Of a stretch of DNA of 64,000 nucleotides, positions 45,610 to 55,534 are shown in pieces; positions within the stretch are counted from its first letter, which is position 1; every line of letters begins with the position of its first letter. The stretch covers positions 1 through 64,000 of the forward strand of contig CALZEE010000003.1 of the NCBI GenBank assembly GCA_945639195.1. Reading direction: 5' to 3'. A program made the position numbers and the translations under genes. Origin of the DNA: an uncultured Ignatzschineria sp. Lineage in GTDB: Bacteria; Pseudomonadota; Gammaproteobacteria; Cardiobacteriales; Wohlfahrtiimonadaceae. A model generated the notes under the pieces. It did no database searches. It was not told the DNA's origin and saw only the letters and a program-made list of their open reading frames with translations.

Positions 45610-46398
45610 CTACATTTTGAAAACATACTGTATTTTTACTTGAATTGGTGTCGCTACGCCATTGACTTTATAAGGCTTGAGACGAATACCTTGGGCAGCT
45701 TTTGCGGCAGCTTTATCAAGGATATCATGTCCCGAAGAGCGAGCAATTTTGACCGTTTGCGCCGCGCCACTTGCATTAATGCCCACGAGAAGATCAACCG
45801 TACCTTGCATTCTTCGTTGTCTTGCTGCTCTTGGATATCCTGGGACAGGCTTACTCAAGACACTGACTTCGCTTTCGCTATAAACCGCTTTTGCTGTTTG
45901 AACCGCGCGCGCTGTATCTGCCGGCTTTTGCTGTGGCTTTGGCGGGGTTGGTCGTCGCTCTTGCGGCTTTGGTGCTGCAACTTTTGGCGTTTGCTGTTGA
46001 ACTTTTTGCTCCGAAGGCGCTTGCGTGGTGATCACCGCTTCTTTAGGCGGCTCAGGTTTTGGTTCCTCAGGCTTGGGTTCTTCTGGCTTAGGCTCTTCTT
46101 TAGGGGGTTCTGGCGTTGGCTCATCAGGCTCAGGTGGAAGCTCCTCTTGAGGTGTTTCCACCTCAGGTTCTGGAATATCTTCACTCTCAACCGCAGAATC
46201 ATCCGCATTTCCCTCGACCTGATCCACAACCCCTTCTAGCTGAAACTGATGCATAGTGAGGGATGCTGCTTCTCCCTCCTGCATCATCATTTGCGATGAG
46301 CTTCCTACCGAGGTGAGTCCAACATAAGCACCTGCGTGAACTAAGCTCACACAAAGAACGGCGACTATGGCTGCTGTTTTATTACCTTTATTCATCAT
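45610..46398 (-). CDS. tonB: Energy transducer TonB
   Basis: TonB spans the periplasm and transmits energy to outer-membrane receptors. About 262 residues: an N-terminal anchor (TAAIVAVLCVSLVHAGAYVGL), a long Pro/Glu/Lys linker (EPEVETPQEELPPEPDEP and PKPEEPKPEEPKPEPP repeats), and the C-terminal TonB domain (KPVPGYPRAARQRRMQGTVDLLV...IQYVFKM). I prefer ATG 46398 or 46395; the extension to TTG 46455 lacks support. The gene follows the receptor after 60 bases. Confidence 0.9.
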   Translation of the reverse strand: MMNKGNKTAAIVAVLCVSLVHAGAYVGLTSVGSSSQMMMQEGEAASLTMHQFQLEGVVDQVEGNADDSAVESEDIPEPEVETPQEELPPEPDEPTPEPPKEEPKPEEPKPEEPKPEPPKEAVITTQAPSEQKVQQQTPKVAAPKPQERRPTPPKPQQKPADTARAVQTAKAVYSESEVSVLSKPVPGYPRAARQRRMQGTVDLLVGINASGAAQTVKIARSSGHDILDKAAAKAAQGIRLKPYKVNGVATPIQVKIQYVFKM

Positions 46399-46458
46399 CT
46401 TTCGTTTCAGTGTTGGGGTTAATGTTTGTGGACTAGTATATCGTTTTTTAAGCAAAGG

Positions 46459-48627
46459 TTAGAACTCGTAGTTCAATTTTAACCAAAGTTTGCGCCCTTC
46501 TTCGATTCTCGCGTAATTATTTTGGAAGGCATCACCCTTTTGAGTAATTCTTTTTTCGCTATAATCAATAAAGTTTTTATCAAAAAGATTATCAACGCCA
46601 AAGTTAATCGTCATCTCTCGTGTTGGCTTATAACTCGCCCCTACATTCACCAATGCATAGTTGCGGAAGTTGATTTTCGCATCGGTTGATTCATCAATAC
46701 CGCGATACTCTTTTGCACGGTACTCACTTTCAGCCCAGAGATTCCACTGTCCATTCACACGCCAATCCGCTTTCAAGTTCACCATATGTTGAGGTGTTTT
46801 GCTAAAGGGGATGGTACGTCCATCTTTATTTTTATAGCTACTGTGCGTATAGGTATAGTTAGCGCTTAAACCAAGATCTTCTAATACCTGATATTTCGCC
46901 CCAAGCTCTAAACCATAAAGCTTGGCATCATCTACGTTAAATTGCTTACTGCATTCTGGCATATTAGGAAAACCACAATTAGTGAGCTCAACACTTTCAA
47001 TCTTGTCTTTAAAGCTCGTGTAGAAACCTGTTGTATTGAATCTAAAGTTATCAAGATTATCGTATGAGAATCCGAGCTCTGCAGAAGTCGCTGTTTCTGG
47101 CGTTAAATCAGGGTTTCCTAAGAGCGGTAATGCCCCTTGACGCCCCAATCCAATAACACCATCGGTCATTTTCTGAAGATCTGGAGATTTAAAGGCGCGG
47201 CTAACGCCCCCTTTTACTTGCCAATGATCATCAACATTCCATACTAAGTAAGCACGCGGACTAAAGTGGCTTCCAAAATCCTCATTCTTATCATAACGAA
47301 GACCAAAGGTCGCGATTAAATCATCATTAATCATCCACTCATCTTCTGCAAAGAGCGCCCATTGCCACTGTTTAATATCCAGCGCTGCGCCCTCTAAGCT
47401 ATCTTTAAATTTTTGTTCTTGATATTGCAAGCCGGCACTTACAAAGTGATCTCCTAAACCAAACATCCATTTATGATCAAAGATGATGTTGCTATAAGAG
47501 ATGTTTCTTGCTGCGTTTGATCCTTCAGTTAATACTTTATCTTTATAAACAATCGGATTTAATCGTCCCATTGTCTTTGACTTGTCCCAGAGTAATCCTG
47601 ACTCGATTGTCGCAAAATCTAGATCTATTTTATGCGTTAAACCAACTCGTTCACGTGTAAAGCGTAAATGGTCAGAATAACCACCTCCCGCTTTTCCTGG
47701 CGCTATTGTACTATTTTGTGTACCAAGCTGATTATCCCCATTCTCATAGCGTTGCACGCCACGATCATAGCTCAAGACAAATTCTTGATTTTCTGGGGTA
47801 AAGCTTAAACGGGCACCGTAGTTGAAGTTCTTACGCTCGCCTAAACCACTAAAGTTTGCGACTTTTCCGGTGTAATCACCACTGGCAAGTTCTCCGGCAT
47901 TTGCGGCATATTTGCCTCTTGCATCCCTTTTAGTCTGAAAACTTCCCATTAAAGATAACCCCACGAGATCAGTCTTAAGCGGTCCGCCAAGATAGAGCGA
48001 CGTCGTATTACCGCCAGAGAATTTACTGCTTGTGGGTTCTTCGATCGAGAAAGAGACTTGTCCGCCCCATTCATCTGGGACCTTTTTCGTAATTACGTTA
48101 ATCACACCGCCCAGCGCATCAGAGCCATATAACGTAGACATTGGTCCACGGACCACTTCAATACGCTCAATGGCAGAGCTAGGAGGAATAAAGCTTGAAT
48201 CAACATCGCCAAAACCGTTCGGACGTGCGCCTGAGCTATTTTGACTTAAGCGTTGGCCATCCACTAACAGTAATGTGTAATCTGCGCTCATTCCACGAAT
48301 ACCAATATTTGCGCCGCCGGACTTACCGCCACGGCTCACATTTACCCCTTCAACATCTTTGAGCACATCCCCAATATCATTAAAAGGCTTTTGACTAATC
48401 GTCTCCTGCCCAATCACAGAGATTGATGCCGGCGCATCTTTCACTTCTTGCGCAAATCCCGAAGCCGTGACGACCATTGAGCCAATATTCACAGCATTCG
48501 CTGTTTCCGCATCTGTCGCTTGATCAAGCACGATTGAATCATCTGCTTGCGCGAATATGAAGAGTGAACTTGCTGCAGAAAAAAGCAGAGCCGCTTTGAG
48601 TTGTTGAGATAAAACGTTACGACGCAT
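46459..48627 (-). CDS. TonB-dependent outer-membrane siderophore/iron receptor (CirA/FepA-like)
   Basis: An outer-membrane receptor of about 722 residues. The ATG at 48627 (AAGGA ten bases upstream) gives a signal peptide MRRNVLSQQLKAALLFSAASSLFIFAQA. A TonB-box-like stretch SMVVTASG is followed by the plug (DAPASISVIGQETI, GVNVSRGG..., RIEVVRGPMSTLYGSDALGGVINVITK) and a 22-strand barrel ending in a terminal Phe. The layout is that of CirA/FepA/IrgA catecholate receptors, but the ligand is inferred. Two Fur-like sites upstream suggest iron control. It heads the receptor-tonB-exbBD cluster. Confidence 0.87.
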   Translation of the reverse strand: MRRNVLSQQLKAALLFSAASSLFIFAQADDSIVLDQATDAETANAVNIGSMVVTASGFAQEVKDAPASISVIGQETISQKPFNDIGDVLKDVEGVNVSRGGKSGGANIGIRGMSADYTLLLVDGQRLSQNSSGARPNGFGDVDSSFIPPSSAIERIEVVRGPMSTLYGSDALGGVINVITKKVPDEWGGQVSFSIEEPTSSKFSGGNTTSLYLGGPLKTDLVGLSLMGSFQTKRDARGKYAANAGELASGDYTGKVANFSGLGERKNFNYGARLSFTPENQEFVLSYDRGVQRYENGDNQLGTQNSTIAPGKAGGGYSDHLRFTRERVGLTHKIDLDFATIESGLLWDKSKTMGRLNPIVYKDKVLTEGSNAARNISYSNIIFDHKWMFGLGDHFVSAGLQYQEQKFKDSLEGAALDIKQWQWALFAEDEWMINDDLIATFGLRYDKNEDFGSHFSPRAYLVWNVDDHWQVKGGVSRAFKSPDLQKMTDGVIGLGRQGALPLLGNPDLTPETATSAELGFSYDNLDNFRFNTTGFYTSFKDKIESVELTNCGFPNMPECSKQFNVDDAKLYGLELGAKYQVLEDLGLSANYTYTHSSYKNKDGRTIPFSKTPQHMVNLKADWRVNGQWNLWAESEYRAKEYRGIDESTDAKINFRNYALVNVGASYKPTREMTINFGVDNLFDKNFIDYSEKRITQKGDAFQNNYARIEEGRKLWLKLNYEF

Positions 48628-48705
48628 GAAATAAAATTCCTTCAATAAATGACAAAAGGGAGATGCCCTTGATTACCATCAGCAAGTGCTAACTTGTACC
48701 TAATA

Positions 48706-48757
48706 GGAATTATTGTCATTAATGAGATTAAAGTCAATGCCAATGATAACTATTTTC
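48706..48757 (-). promoter_or_regulatory. Two Fur-box-like sites upstream of the receptor
   Basis: GCCAATGATAACTATTTTC (48739-48757) matches 14 of 19 positions of GATAATGATAATCATTATC, and the reverse complement of 48706-48724 matches about 13 of 19. Both lie 79-130 bp from the receptor start in the divergent gap. This fits iron-responsive repression, by inference. Confidence 0.5.
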
Positions 48758-48883
48758 AATTGCATCTGAAAATCGTTATTTTAAGTCTTTCTTTTTTATC
48801 TTTAAGTTGCTTTGGGCTATCATATAGTGTGAATTATTCTGCTAACTCTTGTCTATCAAGCGAAAATCTAGGCCTCGATATCA

Positions 48884-50308
48884 ATGCGTACAATTACAAC
48901 CTTCTCCTCGCTCTATCTCGCGACTCTTTTTATGTTGTTTGCAAATGGCTTGCTAACAACATTTCTCGCGTTAGAACTAGAAAGCCGTGGCGTCAGTGAT
49001 CTGCTGATCAGTGGATTGACGTCCGCCTATTACACAGGGCTTGTGATTGGGGCGAAGCTTGGGCATAAGCTCATTGCGCGCGTCGGTCATATCCGAAGCT
49101 ACGTTGCGGGCGCCGGCATTACTGCAGCAACCGTGATTATGATGGGCTTAATTGATTACATCCCTTTCTGGCTTGCCGCGCGCTTTATTATGGGCTTAAT
49201 GATGATGTGCCAATATATGGTGATCGAGAGCTGGCTCAATGACCAAGCCGAATCAAGCCAACGCGGAATTGTCTTTGGTATCTATATGGCCGTGAGCTCG
49301 CTTGGGATTCTCGTCGGGCAACTCGCTCTCACGGTAATTGAGCCGATTGATATTCGCGTTATTATGATTGTGTCCATGTTCTTCTCGCTCTGCCTTGTAC
49401 CGCTTGCCGTTACGCGCGCGATTCACCCCATCCCATTAAAAGCGGCACCTTTAAATATTGGCTACTTCCTTAAAGCATTACCACAAGTGCTCCTTATTAC
49501 TCTCTTTGCCGGCATGATGATTGGCTCGTTCTATGGTCTTGGACCAATTTTTGCGACAAGACTAGGGCTCGATACGCAAGAAGCGGGGCTCTATATGGCG
49601 ATTGCTATTGCGGCCTCTCTTGTCATTCAATGGCCGCTTGGGCTACTTTCTGACCGCGTCAATCGTCTGCACCTTATTACCTTTGTCGCGATCTTATTAA
49701 TCATATTCTCCGTTATTATGAATCTGCCTTGGATTACCAATCTCTATATTGGGATTACGAGCTTCTTTGCGATTGCCCTACAATTCACGCTCTATCCACT
49801 CGCTGTCGCAATTGCCAATGACAACATTGATGAAGATAAACGCGTATCACTGAGTGCGATTTTACTGATGCTATTTGGCGTAGGAGCAGCGATTGGCCCG
49901 CTCATCTCGGGGTATTTCATGGAATATTTCGGTGCAAGAGGGCTCTATCTCTTCACTATGCTCATTGCGGGTGCCACAGTTTGGCTCAATCTTCTGCGTC
50001 ATAGTAAACGCCTCAAAACCGATGTGGAAGATTCTCTCCCGCACGTTATTTTATCTGACGGTAACATCTCTCCGATTGCCGCAGCGTCTTTAGATCCACG
50101 AATTGATGAAGATACGATGATCGAAGCGATGATGAACGAAGAGGCAAGCGAAATTAAAGATGCCCTTCGCGATGAGATCGAAGCGGATGAAGTCGAGAAG
50201 AGTAAATCCAAAATCGAGCGTAATGCAATTCTCCCCTTCGGTGAATACAGCTACCGCGCCTTTGTGAATCAATATGGCGCCCCGAAAGAAGATGAGGATG
50301 CGGCGTAG
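48884..50308 (+). CDS. MFS transporter (YcaD-like) with acidic C-terminal tail
   Basis: A 474-residue major facilitator with twelve membrane segments. LALELESRGVSDLLISGLTSAYYTGLVIGAKLGHKLIARVGHIRSYVAGAG resembles E. coli YcaD. After the last helix (about 375) a hydrophilic acidic tail of nearly 100 residues (EDTMIEAMMNEEASEIKDAL...) is unusual for the family. The substrate is unknown. It diverges from the receptor operon across the Fur-like sites, so iron-linked expression is possible. Confidence 0.78.
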   Translation: MRTITTFSSLYLATLFMLFANGLLTTFLALELESRGVSDLLISGLTSAYYTGLVIGAKLGHKLIARVGHIRSYVAGAGITAATVIMMGLIDYIPFWLAARFIMGLMMMCQYMVIESWLNDQAESSQRGIVFGIYMAVSSLGILVGQLALTVIEPIDIRVIMIVSMFFSLCLVPLAVTRAIHPIPLKAAPLNIGYFLKALPQVLLITLFAGMMIGSFYGLGPIFATRLGLDTQEAGLYMAIAIAASLVIQWPLGLLSDRVNRLHLITFVAILLIIFSVIMNLPWITNLYIGITSFFAIALQFTLYPLAVAIANDNIDEDKRVSLSAILLMLFGVGAAIGPLISGYFMEYFGARGLYLFTMLIAGATVWLNLLRHSKRLKTDVEDSLPHVILSDGNISPIAAASLDPRIDEDTMIEAMMNEEASEIKDALRDEIEADEVEKSKSKIERNAILPFGEYSYRAFVNQYGAPKEDEDAA

Positions 50309-50382
50309 TTTCCGCTCGCTTCAATCAAGCTTTCACTCATTTAATCTGGATTCATTACAATAATAAATCCAGATTGAAAAAC

Positions 50383-50425
50383 AAAAAAAGAAGCCCCTAA
50401 AATCATGTTAGGGGCTTCTTTTTTA
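50383..50425. terminator. Bidirectional terminator
   Basis: AAAAGAAGCCCCTAA pairs with TTAGGGGCTTCTTTT around a short loop with A/T-runs on both sides. It lies between the convergent MFS and Sel1-repeat genes and can serve both. Confidence 0.9.
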
Positions 50426-50469
50426 ACGATGCATACAAATGCCTAAACAGGTCTATGATCAACAATTCA

Positions 50470-53400
50470 TTACTGTAGCAAATGTAACTTCTTCGCAATT
50501 TCACGTGCCTCTCGCTGCTGTTCTTCTGTGAGATATTCAGCAAATTTTTCCGCATGCCAATCACTCACTGATAGCGCATAGAGATAGGCTTTTTGCATAT
50601 TTCTCTCTTCCTTATAAATTTCAGAGAGCACCGATGAAGCGTAACGATTGCCCTTGTGACTCAAGACTTCAAGTTTAGGCATGACAAATGCTTGATGCGC
50701 CTCGCGGTGGCGATAAAGCGTATCGACATATTGCTCTGCGAGTCCTTCATCATCACTTGCGAGTACAACTTTATAACTCTTCTCTAGTTGCGCTAGTCCT
50801 AATGCCTCATTCGGAGCAAGCCCATGACCGCCCCAAAGATAAAAGGTTGCCAATTTGATGCCATACTCTCGTTTTCCGGCATTATCTAGGGCTTGGTAAA
50901 TACTCACGACTTTATTATAATCGGGCAATAACTGATCCATGCCCACTTCATAGTAATACCCCACCATCGGATAGAGATCGATTCTGACGGCTTCCGATAA
51001 GCTTGCTAAGAGGGCTTCTGCTTCTTTTTGCATGTTTTGACGAAGATAAAACTTCATCAATAGCGCTTGTCCGCGAGGCATTGTCTTGAGCGTATTTTTA
51101 AGATATCCAATCACCAACGCTTTCTCTTCATCACTGGGCGTTTCAGAGAAGGCATTAATCGCAATATCCGCGAGCTTATACGATGCGTAATCATGCCCTT
51201 GATCCGCAGCTTTCCCTAACCAGATTTTGGCCGGATAGTTTTGATACGCCTCGGCGTAGAAATCACCAAGATATGTCATTGCCTCAATGTGTCCCTTGTT
51301 CGCAGCCGTTTCAATCAGGGAGAATCCACGCGCTTTTTCCGATGGCTGACGATTAAATTCATATTCATCAAAATAATTTTGCCCTAAACGATAAATCGCG
51401 TCAATATCCCCCCTTGATGCCGGAACAACGACTTCCTGATAGAACTCAAGGTGCGTAGCTGCCTCATCGCTCTCTGTTTCAGATGTTAATCCTGCATCTA
51501 ATGCTTTCGAGAAATAAGCCGCTGCCTTCTCCCAATCGTGCACTATACGCGGCGCTTCCTGCTGCGCCAAGATTGCACGATCTCGGTCAACACGATCCTC
51601 GTACTCATTGTCCCCATAACGATAACGCATGCCAACTTCATAGAGTGCTTCGGCATCGCCGAGCGCTGCAAGTTCAAGCAGTAACGCCCATGATTCTTCC
51701 GGCGATTGTGCAATCCCCTCGTTCATGCGGTAATGTGCTAGCACCTTATTGAGAGCGCTGATTAATGCCGTACGATGTTTTTGGCTACCCTCTTTCTCAA
51801 ATGCCATTTCTGCTTTCAAAAGCGCTTTTTCTGCTTGATCAAAAGCTTCTATCTGCGTTAAGGGCGTATCACTATAATATTCACCACTCCTGCGGTACTC
51901 TGCCATCCACGCTTTTAATTGATCGCGTGTAATCGCCGGATCTTTTTGATAAATATATCGATGATATAACGTCTGATAGGCATCTACATCTCCTTCACGC
52001 GCCATTTTCAAGATCATCTGGGTTGCTGTTTTTTGATCTGCCGCCTCCCCACTTTTATCCAGTAATGGCAATAACAAGTCATTCACACGCTCATTACCCT
52101 TTGCTTGCCATTTCTGCATGAGATCAATCGCTTCACGGGTCATATCATTTACTTGATAGTAATAAAGAAGATCCGCAGCTGCCTCCCAATGATTCTCTGC
52201 GCGTGCTTGTAAGTCCGTAAACTCTTCTGCTAAGTGTTTTGCCCGCACAAAATATTGTTCACTAGAATCTGAGGGCTTTTCCATTGCCGAATACCACTTT
52301 ACCGCATCCACATAACGCCCTTTATGGAAGTAAAGGCTCGCCACATAATCACGATCTCGGTCTGTTTGCGTCAAATTCACCAGCGCCAATAACCAACGCT
52401 CTTCTTCCTGATCATTATTGGTGTGTTGATAGTAATCGATCAAGGCATGAATCGCACCCTCAGAACCTGATTCTCCATAAGCGATGAGATTCGTCAGCCC
52501 TTCTTTTGGCGAAAAGTCTGTATCGAGCTGATACTGCGCTTTACGCACGCAAAAGTTCATAATGCCAGCATCACAGCCGTCAAAAATCAGTTGTTTTGCA
52601 TCAAATTGATTAGTGTAACTAGAACGTAATGCTTGCTCTAAGAGCCAAGATTGTACCTTTAGCGAATCATCCTTAAAGGGCAGCATCAAACGAATCACCT
52701 CATCACGATGTCCATCATAGTTTGCCGCCAAAAGTAGATACCCAATCCCAACTTCTCGGAGTTTTGGGTCATTTTTGGCAATTAAAAGTTTTCCTAAGGG
52801 CAGATTCGCTTCAAAATATTCACTCTGCTGATAGTACGTAATGGCTTTCTCAATATCTTTGGAAACCCCTTTTCCATGCTCATAACTGTCGCCGAGCTCA
52901 TAAAGTGAAATTCCATCTTGCCCATATTTTTCAAGAATCGCTTCAAACAGTGCATTGGCTTCTGGGTAATTGGGCTGAACCTTACCGCGGCCCGCTTTTA
53001 ACAGTTGCCCTTTAAAAAGCATGGCATGCGTTGTATCTGTCCCCTCCACATCCAAGGCAATAATACGATCATAGAGCGCTAATGATCTCTCTGGCATATC
53101 AAACTGTGTATATTGATCGTTATAGAAATGTGCAAGCATCAGGAGCGCACTGCTATTGTCTGGGTCAAGATCCACCGCTTTTTGAAGGTAAGCCTGAATC
53201 TCTACTTGGTCTCGCTCTCGTAGCGCGCGTACCTGATTCATCAACATTAAGCCCATTCTTGCGTAAGCACGGGGATCATCTGGGTACGCTTTCATCACGG
53301 ACTGGTACCACTCTGTGGCCATTCGCTCATTACTCTTGCCATCGATATAGCCCTCATTGTACTCTTCGGCGAGTTTTAACATGGATTCTAAATCTCCAAG

Positions 53401-54462
53401 CTTCGCCGCCTTTTGTAGATAATATGTGGCATCATCGCCATAGAAATTACTTAGGATTAAGATCGCTTCAAAATTGCCGGCATCTGCAGCAGCCATAAGA
53501 TATTTTTTGCCTTCTGCTTCGTTCTCACTCTCTTTCGTCAATCGATAGAGCGAAATACCTGCATCAAGCGCCCCAAGTGCAAATGCTTGTCGCAGGTAGC
53601 TCACTGCGAGCGCTGCGTTTTCCTCGTCACTATCGCCAGCCTGATTTCCCTCCTTTTCTGCACTTGTCATAAGACCTTTCTGCGCTAATAACGCTAAGAA
53701 CTGGGCAATCGGAGCTTCCGTTTCTGCACGCTTTTTAAGGATATCTAACTGCGCACGTAAATTCTGGCGCGCCGTTTCGCCTAAATAAGCAATTGGTTGC
53801 GAATAACGGTGATCTGTCATTAGCAGATCATAACGATTGTCCTCGATATACGCCTCAAAAAAGGCCAAGCGCGCGGCGCTATCTCTATCCGTTAAGAGAA
53901 AATCTGTTTCTATCGCCTCTTGATAGAGCGCTTTCAGCGGGAAGGCTGCTTGGGTAATACCTCCTTCGTAAGCTGATTCTAATAAGATTACCGCGTGTGC
54001 TAAGTTTCGTTCCACATTGGTGGGTAAACGCTCCGCATAGAGATAAAAGAGCCCTTTGTAATACTCGGTTAAGGGCGTAACTTCTAGCGCATAGGCTTGC
54101 TCAATCGCATCAACCACTTCCTCTAGTGTGAGAGTGCCAATCACCTCTTGGTAATTTTCTCGCTCATTAAGGCGCAGTAAATAAGCCTCTGCAATTCCAC
54201 CGGCCTGAGCCATTTCTATATAGGTTGTAAAAGCCGATGCTGCTTCCGGCATATCCGCCCACTCAAAAGCGTAATAATAGGCTAAGTTATAAGCCGCTTT
54301 TGCGTTTCCTAGATCAGCGGCTTTTTTTAACCATGCACGTCCTTCTGTCGTATTGACCGTGCTCGTATTTACTGTGGGCATATCCGCATCAAGCAGTAAC
54401 ATTCCGTAGATAAAAGCGCTCGAAGCATCATCCATTTTGGCAGAAGCTTCAAATTCAGCCAT
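50470..54462 (-). CDS. Very long Sel1/TPR-repeat protein (N-terminally truncated by a nonsense codon)
   Basis: A 1330-residue open frame made mostly of Sel1-like and TPR-like helical repeats (patterns such as AWLKKAADLGNAKAAYNLAYYYA, LGDLESMLKLAEEYNEG, ALYEVGMRYRYGDNEYEDRV). Sel1 repeats form superhelical scaffolds for protein-protein contacts; bacterial secreted examples have varied roles. Upstream, in the same frame, lies an intact signal peptide start (ATG 54579), separated from this frame by one TAA (54481-54483). The real gene is therefore probably interrupted, unless an internal start such as ATG 54462 is used, which has no good ribosome site and would leave the protein in the cytoplasm. 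Function unknown. Confidence 0.75.
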   Translation of the reverse strand: MAEFEASAKMDDASSAFIYGMLLLDADMPTVNTSTVNTTEGRAWLKKAADLGNAKAAYNLAYYYAFEWADMPEAASAFTTYIEMAQAGGIAEAYLLRLNERENYQEVIGTLTLEEVVDAIEQAYALEVTPLTEYYKGLFYLYAERLPTNVERNLAHAVILLESAYEGGITQAAFPLKALYQEAIETDFLLTDRDSAARLAFFEAYIEDNRYDLLMTDHRYSQPIAYLGETARQNLRAQLDILKKRAETEAPIAQFLALLAQKGLMTSAEKEGNQAGDSDEENAALAVSYLRQAFALGALDAGISLYRLTKESENEAEGKKYLMAAADAGNFEAILILSNFYGDDATYYLQKAAKLGDLESMLKLAEEYNEGYIDGKSNERMATEWYQSVMKAYPDDPRAYARMGLMLMNQVRALRERDQVEIQAYLQKAVDLDPDNSSALLMLAHFYNDQYTQFDMPERSLALYDRIIALDVEGTDTTHAMLFKGQLLKAGRGKVQPNYPEANALFEAILEKYGQDGISLYELGDSYEHGKGVSKDIEKAITYYQQSEYFEANLPLGKLLIAKNDPKLREVGIGYLLLAANYDGHRDEVIRLMLPFKDDSLKVQSWLLEQALRSSYTNQFDAKQLIFDGCDAGIMNFCVRKAQYQLDTDFSPKEGLTNLIAYGESGSEGAIHALIDYYQHTNNDQEEERWLLALVNLTQTDRDRDYVASLYFHKGRYVDAVKWYSAMEKPSDSSEQYFVRAKHLAEEFTDLQARAENHWEAAADLLYYYQVNDMTREAIDLMQKWQAKGNERVNDLLLPLLDKSGEAADQKTATQMILKMAREGDVDAYQTLYHRYIYQKDPAITRDQLKAWMAEYRRSGEYYSDTPLTQIEAFDQAEKALLKAEMAFEKEGSQKHRTALISALNKVLAHYRMNEGIAQSPEESWALLLELAALGDAEALYEVGMRYRYGDNEYEDRVDRDRAILAQQEAPRIVHDWEKAAAYFSKALDAGLTSETESDEAATHLEFYQEVVVPASRGDIDAIYRLGQNYFDEYEFNRQPSEKARGFSLIETAANKGHIEAMTYLGDFYAEAYQNYPAKIWLGKAADQGHDYASYKLADIAINAFSETPSDEEKALVIGYLKNTLKTMPRGQALLMKFYLRQNMQKEAEALLASLSEAVRIDLYPMVGYYYEVGMDQLLPDYNKVVSIYQALDNAGKREYGIKLATFYLWGGHGLAPNEALGLAQLEKSYKVVLASDDEGLAEQYVDTLYRHREAHQAFVMPKLEVLSHKGNRYASSVLSEIYKEERNMQKAYLYALSVSDWHAEKFAEYLTEEQQREAREIAKKLHLLQ

Positions 54463-54579
54463 TGCGGCTTGAAGATCCCCTTACTCAAAGTTGCGCCATC
54501 CCCGATCAATGTCAGCAAACACCATCGGTGATAAAAATAAGCATGATAATAGAGAGATAGATTGAAGGGTTACGCGCAT
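54463..54579 (-). pseudogene. Severed signal-peptide start of the Sel1-repeat gene
   Basis: ATG 54579 (GAGG five bases upstream) encodes MRVTLQSISLLSCLFLSPMVFA, a signal peptide, then DIDRGWRNFE and a TAA stop at 54481-54483. The codons after the stop (GDLQAA) join in frame with the long repeat protein, giving the typical repeat start RGWRNFE-x-GDLQAAMAEFEASAKM. A single base change (for example AAA or CAA to TAA) would explain it. Confidence 0.75.
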
Positions 54580-54652
54580 ACAGCCTCACTGTTATAAAAC
54601 ACGAAAACACGCTCAATATGAGCGCGAACAATAATATTAAATACTCGAAATC

Positions 54653-55183
54653 TTAATGGATATATTTCAAAAGTTGACTCATCCCAAGGCCGCCCGGCGC
54701 TAGAACAATAAAGCTCCAAACAATGGCGGAAAATAGATTCACTAACTGAAATTTCACTTTAGGAATCGTACAAATGCCGGCAATCATCGGAATAGTCGCT
54801 CTAAAGGGCGCAAAAAAACGACTTCCTAAAACCGCCCACAATCCCCACTTTTTAAAAAACTTTTCAACGCGAGGTAAGAGCGTCACTCTCTTGGAGAAAG
54901 GCCACATGTTCCCCACATTACCTTGGTGCTTATGCCCAAAATTGTAAGAGAGCCACATGCCGAGATATGCGCCTAAAGCGCCTGCACTCCAGATCAACCA
55001 AAAGGGATAATGGACATCTCCAGAAAGCGCCCCTAAGGCAAGTAGAATAACCGTTCCGGGGAAAAGAAGGGAGATCAACGCCATTGACTCCACCAACGCC
55101 ATTAGCAATACCAATGGTAATAACCATGCTTCATATTCACGCGCAAAATGCGTAATCGTTTCCACTACTTCATGCAGTGTCAT
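54653..55183 (-). CDS. DedA/VTT-family membrane protein
   Basis: A 176-residue DedA-family protein with about four hydrophobic segments and the family site SRFFAPFRATIPMIAGI near 125 (F/YGRFxPxR-like). DedA proteins act in lipid scrambling and membrane homeostasis, affecting resistance to cationic peptides; the undecaprenyl-phosphate role is known for some members. AGGAG lies before the ATG. Single gene. Confidence 0.85.
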   Translation of the reverse strand: MTLHEVVETITHFAREYEAWLLPLVLLMALVESMALISLLFPGTVILLALGALSGDVHYPFWLIWSAGALGAYLGMWLSYNFGHKHQGNVGNMWPFSKRVTLLPRVEKFFKKWGLWAVLGSRFFAPFRATIPMIAGICTIPKVKFQLVNLFSAIVWSFIVLAPGGLGMSQLLKYIH

Positions 55184-55346
55184 ATTCTCTCCTTAGAATG
55201 TAACGCCCAATTGAAGCTTCAAGTGACTTATCTCTTCTGGACCCGAGTAGCTCATTCTTAACAATCATCAGCGAATAATCAAGCGTTAATCTCACCACCC
55301 CGCTCTCATCTTTTATATTTTGTGAATATTCTATTTCAACAACTAC

Positions 55347-55372
55347 AAAAAAACGACCCTAAAGGTCGTTTC
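55347..55372 (-). terminator. Terminator after the tyrA-like gene
   Basis: On the minus strand AAACGACC pairs with GGTCGTTT around TTTAG-type loop and ends in seven T residues, between tyrA (ends 55535) and the DedA gene. The 55184-55534 gap holds no gene. Confidence 0.85.
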
Positions 55373-55534
55373 TAACTCGTATCATCAATCATGCTTTAAG
55401 CATGTTTCAAGCGCTTGTAAGTGTCCTTTCAAGACATCTTTCAATAGCCATGGAGCGCCCCTTTAATCACCCTTAAAAAGCAGCGGCGTTGCTCTTGAGG
55501 CTATTCAAACAAGCATTCACATACGCTATCGATT

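Noticed and set aside
45505-46239. A 244-codon plus-strand frame opposite tonB
   Set aside because: It is the antisense of the Pro/Glu/Lys-rich TonB linker; the minus-strand TonB domain and gene order are clear.
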